Source: Dipylidium caninum (lineage: Eukaryota > Platyhelminthes > Cestoda > Cyclophyllidea > Dipylidiidae). Taken from it: DNA of 64,000 nt. Position 1 is the stretch's first letter; every line of letters begins with the position of its first letter. The position numbers were made by a program, and so were the translations under genes. Positions 35,647 to 50,873 of this stretch are shown here, one piece after another. The stretch spans positions 620,001 through 684,000 of the forward strand of contig QEYB01000556.1 of the NCBI GenBank assembly GCA_017562135.1. Reading direction: 5' to 3'. The notes under the pieces were generated by a model, which had not been told where the DNA came from, ran no database searches, and saw nothing but the letters and a program-made list of their open reading frames with translations.

Positions 35647-38600
35647 TCAGACATCGATAGAGGCGGTGATCATGCCAACCTGGCCAGCCTCCCAGGGAGG
35701 GAAGTACAGGATAGTAAGAGAGGTCGAAAGGGCTGCAGAAGACTTTGCAATACCGAGAGAAAGGGTTTCGCCCGATGCCGTAGTAGCCACTGCAGGAGCA
35801 ACCTCGCAACTTGAAAGGAGCTCACGCACAAACCAAGGGAAGGTTGGAGGACCATAGAAAATAAAATTACGTGCTCCACGAACTTTCCTCCTAAAGTGAA
35901 GGAATGGACATTGCTAATCAACACTTAAATTATTAATTTCGACATATGGATTAACTATCCAGTTACTAATAGTTCTTCCGATTGGAGACACCTAAATGGA
36001 TAAAAACTTAGATTCTACTGAAAAAAACGGTCACTGATAAACCACGATTGGCCTACCAAGCCAAAACCGAAATGGACAACATCTACACAAAATGAGGTAA
36101 TCTAATAACTATAACCATATATATATATATATAACCAAAAATTTGCAGATTACTGCAATGTTACATCAGTAACAAAAAAATTCCGCGAAGAATTCAACTC
36201 ATTTCCTCCAGATGAGTTGTGATGCCTCCGTGAATTTGACAAAACTCACAGTGACGACAAAACAGACTGATTAATTATAAGAAATTTTTAACAGAAATTA
36301 ACATTCGGTTTAACTGTTGTACATGATAATAAAACCACATATTTGGAAATTGTAAGGACGTACCTTCGGTAAAAATAATACCGTTCACTAAGCAGCATAA
36401 TACGGATACGACCCTGGTCAAAAAGGTTCCTATACCGTTCGATTTGATTATCTTCGACATATCTGAAATACGTCAGGAAAATATCCATCGACAATAATAC
36501 ACTGTATCGCGCTAGGATTTGTAAAGACTAAATAACAAGCCTAAGAACTCATATACAAGGCAGACCCTAAGAGCAATCACTTTATAGTAAACCTTGAAAT
36601 ATGCAAGTGTGAAGAGCTACCACGGAAAAGTTTTATGACATGATGAACTCTTCTCCGCGAAGAGTCGAAAACGTACTCGTGTACACAACAAAATGAAAGA
36701 GATTCCTCAAGTAGCACGTTGCGCAATTCCTCCAGATCGTAATAATCTGGTACATAGATAAGCACGCGCTCTTCAAGACCCTTGCGAAGACTGGGTAACA
36801 GACGCTGTTTAAAGGCAGCAAGTCGGGCAAGTGGTATTGCACGCCCTCCTAAGGTCGAAAAAAAGTACTGAAGGCAAATGAGTAGAAATACTATAATTTC
36901 ATAATTACACTACTTGCCATGATCTTCCAAATTATAAGCAGATAGCTTTTTCTTTAGTAGGACCATAGAACCTGGGTCTCCCAAACACTGGGTTTTAATG
37001 ATGGCCTCCTCCTCCTCCTCGTTGTCAGTAGGAGAATTAACATCTAAGACAGATAGGAGATTGGGCGCAAGGAAGGATCCTCCAACGCCAAAGGTGACCA
37101 AATGTAGCGTGAAATTATCAAGAGCTGTTAAATGCACTGACAAGTCCAAGGGTACTTTGGCCGACCTTTTGAGGCCAGGTACACGGTGTTTTTCGGGTAA
37201 GAAACCAGGGAATAAGCTTCCATCTTGGTATTGTGGAACAGGGAAAAAGAAGTTCATCCCTTGGAAATCTGCGCAAAAAAAGTCCGCATGGTAAATACGG
37301 GGCAAATAAAAAGGAAGGCTGACGAATAAGGGTATTCGGTGCTAAGAACACTCGAGAGATTTCGGCCTAATTCTAAAAGCATTAAAAAGCCAGAACGGAT
37401 AAAGCAAATTCTTAGTACTTCGTGGAGGTATAAAAATACCCACATACTTTCGCATTTGCTTAACAATGAAGTGATCAAATAATTGTTCACTGCGGAAAAT
37501 AGAATGGTCTGACGATATCGTGAGCCATAACCCGCGAGATAGGCCAAACGAATACGGGCGGGAGAGGAAAACGACGGCTTCGTCGGTCGTTGATTTAACC
37601 GGCTGACAACATCTTTAACAGTCCCCCAATTCTGCATAAGTAAATGTTCGGCCTGGTCAATTACCAAAATTTCGATCGAAGCTGTTATAGATTGCATATC
37701 CAAGGATTTATCCCTGGGAAATAGAAAAGTTGTTTACTCAAAAATAAAATCAACCACCGATTACGAAATTGACACTCACTCTGTATCATTCATAAGAGTT
37801 TCAAGACCAAGTGGAGAAGCCAATATGATGTCCGAATCCGAAAAAGCGGAGTATAACTTTACCGTATTTTTTGATACAGCAATACCAATTCGAAAACGAT
37901 CGTCTGAATTACCTGATTCGATAACATTTAAACAAGAAATAATAAAAAAAGAGTACATACAACAGAACCCTAAGTGCATAAAAGTGTGCTTGCTATGAGA
38001 ATTACAGAAAAGCATCAGGATTGTGGCTCGTACGATTTTCAACCATTAGCATATGAACAAAACTATATCAATATAATAAGTAATCTGTCATTACATGAAA
38101 ACCACTCTTCAAAATCGGGAGGTTTTTTTCCTTTTCGCTTAGTTCGGTCATCCTGCCCTTCTTGAGGGCCGAATTCACGTTCGAAACGCTTTCTATGGCT
38201 GACTGTAGAGCCTTTCGGCATAAGACGCAATATTTGGTGCACAGTTCTTCGAGCCATCTCACGAGTCGGCAAAATAAAAAGCACTCTTGCTCTATGAAAT
38301 CCTTGGTCTCGCATTGTGCTAGTGAATGGATATTGGAATGACAAAAACGAACTAACTCATCTAAACCTGACTTTTCGGTAAGAGCAGAATTCTTCAGTAT
38401 AAGTTTGCGAGACCTTACGTGGTCAACAGAAATATGAACATACTTGAGGGCATGATTCAAAGCATGTGCACAATAAAGCTCTCGAACTGATTCACGTCTA
38501 GGATCGCGAAGGCAATAAAATAAATCCTCATAGTTATCAATGATCTTGAATATATCGTTCAAATCTGAGGGGGGTGAGAGGAGTATAGGCTAAAATTGTT

Positions 38601-38930
38601 GATTGGTAAAGAGTTACATACGTTTTTATTGTCCACATACGGAAACATGTTCGATCGTGCTGTTGATCGGTAATACCCATTGGTTGGACTCTGATAATGA
38701 AACGTTTAACAATCCAAACCAGAATTGATCTGCATTGGGATACGGGTAGTGTGTCCAACCTTTCATAGTCAAAGTTAAAGTGTCGAAGAAACGAAGAGCC
38801 TTAAAGCCATAGATAGGACTATTCCAAATTACCTTCAAGCGGATTGTCAGTGACCGGCTCGGGGATCATTCCAGGGTGAGTACAATCACGACCAACCATA
38901 ACGGCCCCGAGAACTTGGGTTGGATTGGTT
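35647..38930 (-). CDS. UTP25: UTP25 / DIEXF, U3 snoRNP-associated ribosome biogenesis factor
   Basis: Nucleolar DEAD-box-helicase-like protein of the SSU processome that supports 18S rRNA processing. Exons on the minus strand with agreeing phases: ~38564-38370 (YEDLFYCLRDP, YCAHALNHALK), 38318-38095 (RDQGFHRARVLFILPTREMA, then DFEEWFS), 37912-37780 (DDRFRIGIAVSKNTVKLYS, SDIILASPLGLETL), 37713-37448 (EILVIDQAEHLLMQNW, SRYRQTILFSA), 37268-36918, 36848-36677 (RVLIYVPDYYDLEELRN), 36462-36364 (RIRIMLLSERYYFYRR) and 35890-35647 (NFIFYGPPTFPWF, stop TGA). Each motif corresponds to a UTP25 motif (RDQGLTRPKVLI, SPLGLRT, DQADxLLMQNW, YRQTLLFS, LIYxPSYFDFVRLRN, RFHFYKRY, NLIFYELPTYPHF). N-terminal exons between 38565 and about 38930 are likely but not resolved. 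The intron 36917-36849 uses a GC donor. Confidence 0.87.
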
Positions 38931-39602
38931 AGCGGCCAAATTAAAACAAAAGAAAGCGTGCAAAACAAGGGAACTGGATAATTTGATATTGTTTGTATTG
39001 CAAAAAAAGTTTAATTAAAACGCAAATTTAACTTTTCAACATAAGGGACGCGAAATGAAAAACAAATAGCGAAGTTTTTGAGATACAACATGCAGAAGTA
39101 CGATTCATCATTCAAGAGTAAAGGCTGACAGGCTGGTAGATTCTATTATTACACAGAAAGAGATGGCTACTGCCACAAATTTTAGGAAGTCAAGCTGATA
39201 TGTGGAAATTAGGCAGAAATTAAAGAATTTTCGCAATGCTGCGAAACAAGGGACAAAATTCAATGCATGCAAGTTTAATCTTCCGCAAGAAACTACTATT
39301 AAGGTTATGGCATTGAGATGCCGAACTATTTAATAAGTGGTCTGGCAAATGGTACATACAAATTCGTAATTGACACTCTTACTTGCAATAAAGGTAATTC
39401 TACCTACTTGGCCGTAAAAATTGTGTTTAGAAAACAGGAGTGGATAACCGTATAATGCCATCCCACACAGAATTCCGCCCCAACGGTACATTTTAAATTT
39501 TGTGCATTTTCTAATTTTGAAATAAAAAAACCTGTACTGAAGAAATTGCTGTTCGTAGCTCAGAAAAATTTCTATCGCGCCATGAAGGCCGTACCACACG
39601 CG

Positions 39603-39731
39603 TCAGCCTACTGAAGACTGGGTCATTGGCCTAAGTCCATCAACTTTGAAGCTGACTAGTAAGTATGCCATAATGCAGAGCCACAGTGGGTAGTGCACGA
39701 ACTTGATTAAATGCGGTTTGGGTTCTTCCAT
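39603..39731 (-). CDS. small membrane-protein ORF, possibly the first exon of a larger gene
   Basis: The ATG at 39731 opens MEEPKPHLIKFVHYPLWLCI followed by MAYLLVSF, a plausible signal-anchor or TM segment, and stops at TGA 39603-39605. The same frame continues without another stop to about 39330 with a second hydrophobic stretch (YRWGGILCGMALYGYPLLF), so an intron spanning the TGA would give a two-TM protein. No family is recognised. It lies head-to-head with the USP gene, 423 nt from its ATG. Confidence 0.4.
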   Translation of the reverse strand: MEEPKPHLIKFVHYPLWLCIMAYLLVSFKVDGLRPMTQSSVG

Positions 39732-40154
39732 TCTTTTGTCGTTGTGTACAAAGCACAAACAGTGCACAATTTTGCCGACAAAGCGAGTTTATTCAAATTT
39801 CTACCGCTATACTTTACAAGAGGACTCTTAGATATATATTATCGCAGATAATGATGGAGAATGGAAATCGGTGAATGTTTTAGTGGTTGAGTAGTTAAGA
39901 AGACGTTCGGTTTTGCCGGTGGCGTGATTGCCGTGGTAATACATGGTTTGACTCTGATTCATATGCTGTGAGAGGTGAATTGAGGACTCTTCCATAAGTT
40001 GTTACTATTGTTTATTCATAAATAATCTTTGAAACAATGTTTAAAATTGTTTTATGTTGTGGTTTTTGCTCTGTAAGGACTTGTACTCATTGCTCAATTA
40101 TAGAATTTTTGGTATTCGTCTCTGTGTTTGAATTTCTTGACTTATCGCGCTCCA
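39732..40154. promoter_or_regulatory. candidate divergent promoter region
   Basis: An AT-rich 0.4-kb interval lies between the minus-strand membrane ORF and the plus-strand USP gene. No TATA or initiator could be defended; the call rests only on the head-to-head gene arrangement. Confidence 0.25.
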
Positions 40155-45143
<4,989 letters not shown>

Positions 45144-46119
45144 CGCTCGACTTGTCTTTACGGGTGTTCCCTTCTCAAGCATCCCCAACCACTTTATATT
45201 TTCGCCCTTGGACATCACTATTTGACAGTGTTGTTGGTGTAATCGCGTACGTGCGCGGTCATTTATAGCGCTTACACGGATTCCACGAACCGTTTAATCA
45301 ATTTAATATTGCCTCTTAAATAATGTTGGCTTTGTTTACCCTTTCTGTTTTACTGCGGGGCTTTTTGAAGAAGTCCAAGTAAGTGGAAATATCGAGACAT
45401 CACGTCGTCGGTTCTAGAAATTTTTAAGGGTGTATTTGGGTGCTTCACCTGCTGACAAATTTGCTCTTTACACCATTAATCTGGTTTGTAGGACTGGATT
45501 TTATAATACTTTCCTTTAAGAAACTACTGTAATATGTACAGTAAAAGGTTTTCCGTTGCTGAAAATACCGACTAAACCGTGATGGTGGTACACAGACAAT
45601 AAGATGTGGGAGGTGCGTTGTTCCTGTCTCTGTGTCGGCGCCTCACGTTGGCAGTGGGTAGCAGCCAGTGCAGTTAACGACGGTGAGAGACTAGAGTTCT
45701 CCATTCGGGGCGGTGAATTCAAGTTTTAGGTCATCTTTGTGACGAAGATATTACCTTGCGAATGTGGAGAGCTAACTTGTCATTCTTTTAGCCGGCACCC
45801 ATGTAGACGCATCACTGTGTCTGTTTGCTACGATCAAGGATGGTGCCGACAGGCTTATAAAAACAAAATTACCAAAGCTTCCTGGTGCGGTGTTCGCTCA
45901 CCTGTGGGGTTGTTGGGATTCCGCCCTGTACTATGCAATTTAATGAAACTAAGTATATGCCTTAATGACTGGTTGCATAAGGCCCACAGCAGTGGACACT
46001 ACGTGGCAGCGTGCTGGTTGCAGTGGACTTGAACGGTACGGCTGAAGTGGCTATCTTATTGATCTCACGGGACAAATTCAAACGAACTTGTGCCGTTAGG
46101 CGAGCCCCAATCACTTGAA
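45144..46119. other. intergenic, no gene recognised
   Basis: The short open frames here (45516-45722 minus, 45739-46032 plus) show no motif. This should hold the USP 3' UTR and the upstream region of the ankyrin gene. Confidence 0.5.
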
Positions 46120-46680
46120 ATGACAGGGGAGGGAGATTCATTCAGTGTCGTTTATCCGAGAGCCCACTTTTATTTGGAAGAAGCTTTATGCGAAGCAGCT
46201 CGAACGAATGACCTGAGCAAGGCACGACGTATCCTGATGGAGAGGGTCGACCCCAATTGGATCAATGGTTTTGGGCATTCGCCACTTCACATAGCCTGCA
46301 AGAATGGCAACTTTGAGATCGCAAAAATTTTGGTGTGCAACAAGGCAGCAGTTGACTTAGAGAACGCGATGGGAGTCACGCCATTGCACCTGGCGGCGAA
46401 GAATAATCACTTGAAGTGCGCTCAACTGTTGCTCCTGGCGGGTGCGGAACCAAGCAAACCCACTTGGTCTCGTTGTACGCCCCGGGAATACGCGCCCACG
46501 GAAAGCAAGTTGCGTAAGGTACTGGAACTGGCTGAACAAGGAGTTCTTCCAGATCCAGCTCACGTATTCGAGATGTCGGTAGAACCCTTGGTACCCAAAT
46601 TTTCAATTCCCCCCAGACCCGTCGAAAGAGAGCAGAAAAACAATTCCATCCCAGGGAATGCAATGTCATTTAAAAAATAA
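46120..46680 (+). CDS. small ankyrin-repeat protein, intronless
   Basis: One open frame of 186 codons from the ATG at 46120 to TAA. An N-terminal Ser/Gly stretch is followed by LEEALCEAARTNDLSKARRI and then two consensus ankyrin repeats: HSPLHIACKNGNFEIAKIL and VTPLHLAAKNNHLKCAQLLL, the latter followed by AGAEP. A third, degenerate repeat (CTPREYAPTESKLRKVLELA) and a Pro-rich basic tail complete it. Ankyrin repeats bind partner proteins; the partner is unknown. The frame is open upstream to a GTG at 46090, but ATG 46120 is the first Met. An intronless gene among intron-rich neighbours suggests either a retrocopy or the last exon of a longer gene. Confidence 0.75.
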   Translation: MTGEGDSFSVVYPRAHFYLEEALCEAARTNDLSKARRILMERVDPNWINGFGHSPLHIACKNGNFEIAKILVCNKAAVDLENAMGVTPLHLAAKNNHLKCAQLLLLAGAEPSKPTWSRCTPREYAPTESKLRKVLELAEQGVLPDPAHVFEMSVEPLVPKFSIPPRPVEREQKNNSIPGNAMSFKK

Positions 46681-48346
46681 CAGTTGGAAGCACACTTGAA
46701 ACGTTTCGATACTCCTCTTCAACTGGGCATTTGGAAATTGGCGTATCAACGAATGTTACCGCCTTTCCTTAAAACACCAGAATGGTAACAGCCTTAGACC
46801 CATGGCCACTGCCTTTCGCCGTTGTTAATGCCTAGATCCTCCTATTCCGAGCCTGGCGCGTGTTGAACACCTTAGTTTCAGCTGAAAAATTGCTACGCAC
46901 AATTGGCACTCTTCTCCTAGCTGTTTCACCGGACGCATCCAGTGACCGAGACCGGTGTCACTACAACATCCTCGAGGCTTACTTAGTGATCAGCGCAGCA
47001 GGCTCTTTCGTCACGTCGTCAGTGCAAATATGCCCCATTATCAACTGATGGAGAGCACATTCCAGATGACGTTGGTCCAGAATCTTTCGACTACCACCAA
47101 TAGAGATGACGAAGCGAAAATGAAAATCGACGACTAAATAAGAGAGAACAAGATCTATTAAAAGACACTGCCACAACCTCTTAAATAGTTCAGGAGACGT
47201 GGTTAATCTAAGCTTTGATTATCAAATTCCCCCAGACGTCGGTGCCGCCCACTTGCAACATTACGGGAGCTCTTCAGTGCCTTTGTTTTTGGACTCAAAA
47301 AGCCCATTGCGTACAACATCCTAAAAGTAGATTGCGTCAATGTGGCTGTCAAAATAAACCAAGCCCATGTAAGCAAATGACTGCGACAAATTCTCCGGTG
47401 AAATGCTCCAGAGCCCGAGTTTTAGTTAATTGATCAATTCACCTTCTGCACGGACAATAAATGCTGCGCGGATAACCCTGGCGGGGAGAATTTATCGCTT
47501 TCGGATTAATTTGCAAGTTTGGTGAGAGTTAGCATGGCCCATAGAGGTGGTCAACCACCAGCTACCGCTCGCATGTGCCGACCCACTCGGCTCGTCCGCC
47601 AAAAGTGAATGGAGTGAAAGCGGCAAGACTCGGGTTAAAAGCATTCATAGACGCCATAACGCCAATATCATGAGGACCAGACGACGTGTGTTTTAGTTAA
47701 CAAGTGTGACGGCCAATTTTTTCTGCACTTGCTGCAGGTCGTCACATCCACCGGTTACAGCACGAAAAACCACAATCGACCGCCCTCTTGGCCATTTGTC
47801 AATGATGTGAGATTTAAACACAAAGATGCCTCCCAAACGGTGGCCGAGTTAAAGTAAAGTACTCACTAAAAGGTTGTTATATTACAAGAGTGTAATTTAG
47901 TGATTCTTTTGTCGTTTTGAACGCTAAACGAAATCTTTGAAGGGACATCTCGAATGGAAATGGGAGTTAATGTAGAAATATTCGTGGATTTGTTGATTAG
48001 TCCCGTCCTTTTAAAATTATCTCACCTGCGCCCACTTAATGTGGCGCCTGTCGCTCGACTAGGCTATAACTGGAGGCCCATTCGCAAGGCACAGTTGGCA
48101 CTACGTGCCACGCGGGATGTCGGTTGCACAAATCTGTGGCAGAGGTCACATGACATTAAAGGTGGAAACAGGGGGGGGGGGCCTGTCAGGTAAATAGATT
48201 AAGTCTTCACTAATCTGCTGAATGGAGACCCATTCAGATTTTATCTTTGGCAAGGCGTAGCAAGTACTCTGCTTCGATATGGGCTTTCGAATCTCGTGCT
48301 GACAAAAGTATTATTTTTCAAGTTATTTGGCAACCTCAATGCTTAC
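46681..48346. other. no gene recognised
   Basis: No homologous exon was found. A G-run (48173-48181) and ordinary AT-rich sequence are present. Downstream exons of the minus-strand gene represented at 48347-48869 must lie here or beyond, since that exon ends at a good donor. Confidence 0.45.
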
Positions 48347-48869
48347 CTCTCCAAGTACCGAAGCAGTGGAGACGACTTTAATTCGATGAAACTGTCTTCT
48401 TTATCCAATTCCACCTCATCTTCGTTAGAAGTACCGGCAATTGACACGTGTCCATCCTTGCGGGTGCACTCCAAAGCAGTAGCCTTTTTTGCTTCCGAGC
48501 TAATTGTTTTCGTCTCTCGCGCATATGTTCCATTTTGGTGAGCAGAGTATTCCATAAACCGATTAAGAATGCCATCTCGGTTCCCACCACCTTTCGTGAT
48601 TGTCTTTTGGAGAAGCCCGAGCGACTTGAGCCCAGTTGGCTGGGCATGTGGGGAAAGCTGCAGTCGTGTGGGTGGAGAGGCGTTTGAAGCGTTGAATATC
48701 CAGTTGTCATCAGCTTCGAAAATTGCATCGTCTTCCAATAAATAATCACTTTTATTCGACTTATGAAACGCAAAAGCCAGGCGAAACTTCTCCATAGCTG
48801 AATGCATTGCTGATAAAGCTGATTTGACAGCAGGAGTAGACGCAGTTGTTATTTTGTGAGGTGCATAAC
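48347..48869 (-). CDS. orphan exon of an unidentified minus-strand gene
   Basis: A 523-nt open exon bounded on the minus strand by an acceptor (GGCGCAG before 48869) and a strong donor (GAGAG|GTAAGC at 48346). Its frame reads KITTASTPAVKSALSAMHSA ... MEKFRLAFAFHKSNK ... LLEDDAIFEADDNWIF, then a polar Lys/Thr/Glu-rich region ending EDSFIELKSSPLLRYLE. It is acidic and Ser-rich with one probable helix near the start, and no domain is recognised. Neither neighbouring exon was located. Confidence 0.5.
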
Positions 48870-50321
48870 CTGCGCCGTGAAAGCCCGCTATTGGTTCTCT
48901 AAACTTGACTGCCCTTCAAGCACTCATTCTCTTATTCACTTACCTCTTGTGAATGTGAGAAAAAGTGGCTTCAATTGCCTCTCCCGTAAATATATCAGGG
49001 AAGCCGGTCTAGAAATACCCAAAACCCAGTTCGGACTATTCCATAAAGGAGTCTATTAAATCGCCACTGCTTCGTCTGCCTCAGCGTGCTTCAAGCAATA
49101 TTTAAAAAGGGCAACTATGAAGTGAGGTAGCGGTATTTTTAATGCACAGAACCGCCGAGCGTCGCTGCATAACTGACTGCCAATTGCGTAGATTCTCTTT
49201 GTTCTCACTTGAATTTCATTAAAAGCGGTGTCTTAACCTAATGCTTTTCATACTACGTTGCCGCGATGACGCCTAAATTGATGCTTATCCGGAGAGATCA
49301 CGTCATTTTGTCCACATGATTGTAGGAACGTAGAGGGGAACACGACCCTCATCTCCCAACTCATGTGCTGATGGATCAGTTAAAAAGTCATGATGTTGGC
49401 GACCGCGCAAGCGTGGACGTTAAGATTTCGAATGAGATCCCCGTCCGCCCTCCCAAAACCTAGTATGTCTATATTTTGTTGGCAGGTTTTGCCTCAGATC
49501 ACATGACGATATGCTGCCAACAAATGTTTGGACCATCTCTGCGCCCAGTGCTTGTGTCGCTCTTCGCCTACATGCTTAGACCGCGCTGCGAGTGGACGCG
49601 AATCTGCCCTGCCATCACGCACCAATTGGCCAGAAGCGCGTCCCCATTGGTCGTCGTCGATTGCCTCCAGCTGTTCCGAGGCCAAAGACGCGCCTGTCCA
49701 TACCCAGCCGGTCCGGAGGCGGAGGTGCCAGCCTCGCGATGCATGGCTGCCTGACACTCATCGATTATACCTGGAAGGAGAGCGATGAGAGCGAGTGCGC
49801 CTCCCCGATTCACCGCCCGGGTCGCCCTTCGAAGCGTCGACTTGGCCGCCACAACGCCTGGCTCCAGAGAGCCGCCACTTTGGCAGCTTGCGAAGACCGG
49901 GACAGGCATTTCAGCACCCACAGCAGGAAGGCGGAGAGTCCGGCGGAGAGAACGCGAGTTAGACGCACTCTCACTGCGACAGATGTTTACCCGCCTCGGC
50001 AGGCCCCGACTTACGCCTCGTGGGTGCACATGCACAGACCCGAGTTCGCTTCAGTTTGGTATCCCTTTATTCACTGTCGATACAAATTACAAAGGGATCC
50101 AAACACCGGGGCCATTCAGTGGAATTCGGATTCGAGCACATTATATTGCACTCCACGGTAAGCTCTTCAGCTCACACGCCAATCATCGCCTATGGCGCAT
50201 CTTCAGCAGAGGCCTTGACAGCATTCTTAACTCTCACACTTATGTGGAATTGTCGGGAGATGCATAAAATTTCTGCCTCAAGGGCGTTCATGCGCCATGC
50301 GCTGTGGGGATGTGTGTGTGA

Positions 50322-50353
<32 letters not shown>

Positions 50354-50873
50354 ATTCAAATCATTTCCCTCCTTGCCGTTCATGTTGGTATGAAGAGAAG
50401 AAGGTTATCGCTGAAGCGATTTACTTGATTTCCTCATTAAGACAAGAAGTCAGCTACTGTGATCTTAAAATGCCCCCTACTTAATCTGAGGGTAGGCAGA
50501 CTTGTACTTTTCGAGATGGAAATACTGCTCTCTGGTGTGGAATATTTCTTTTCCCTCATCTACTGAATTTCCCTATTAAAGCCTTTCAAATAGCATTCCA
50601 AAAAATTTTTCCACACTGGCATCTTCTTCCGTACACCGCTGCTTGTTAGCCTCGATTGCAATGCCTGAGCAAGAGCGATTATTATTATCCTAAAATGTGA
50701 AAATAGCGTTGGGCATGTATTGCTGGTAAAGTAACTTCTGTCCGGTGGGGCTGTGTGCCAGGCAGGAAGGAAGGACCTTGTCCGAATTTTAATGCCTCTT
50801 TCATTAGGCAACTGCCGTGACACGAAGCGGTTGGTAGACGGTGTTTAAAGGGTTTCCATTGCCATCTCGGCAG
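48870..50873. other. GC-rich stretch with overlapping open frames, unresolved
   Basis: Between 49470 and 50270 both strands carry 150-190-codon open frames in a GC-rich segment (for example 49592-50161 plus and 49568-50035 minus). None shows a family motif, so I annotate none. A 5' exon of the LRRC14-like gene may lie here. Confidence 0.4.
50311..50350 (+). repeat. (GT)n microsatellite
   Basis: About 40 nt of GT repeat with one GA interruption, upstream of the LRRC14-like gene. Confidence 0.95.

Noticed and set aside
49568..50161. Overlapping 150-190-codon open frames on both strands
   Set aside because: GC-rich DNA makes long chance frames; neither translation shows a family motif and they exclude each other.
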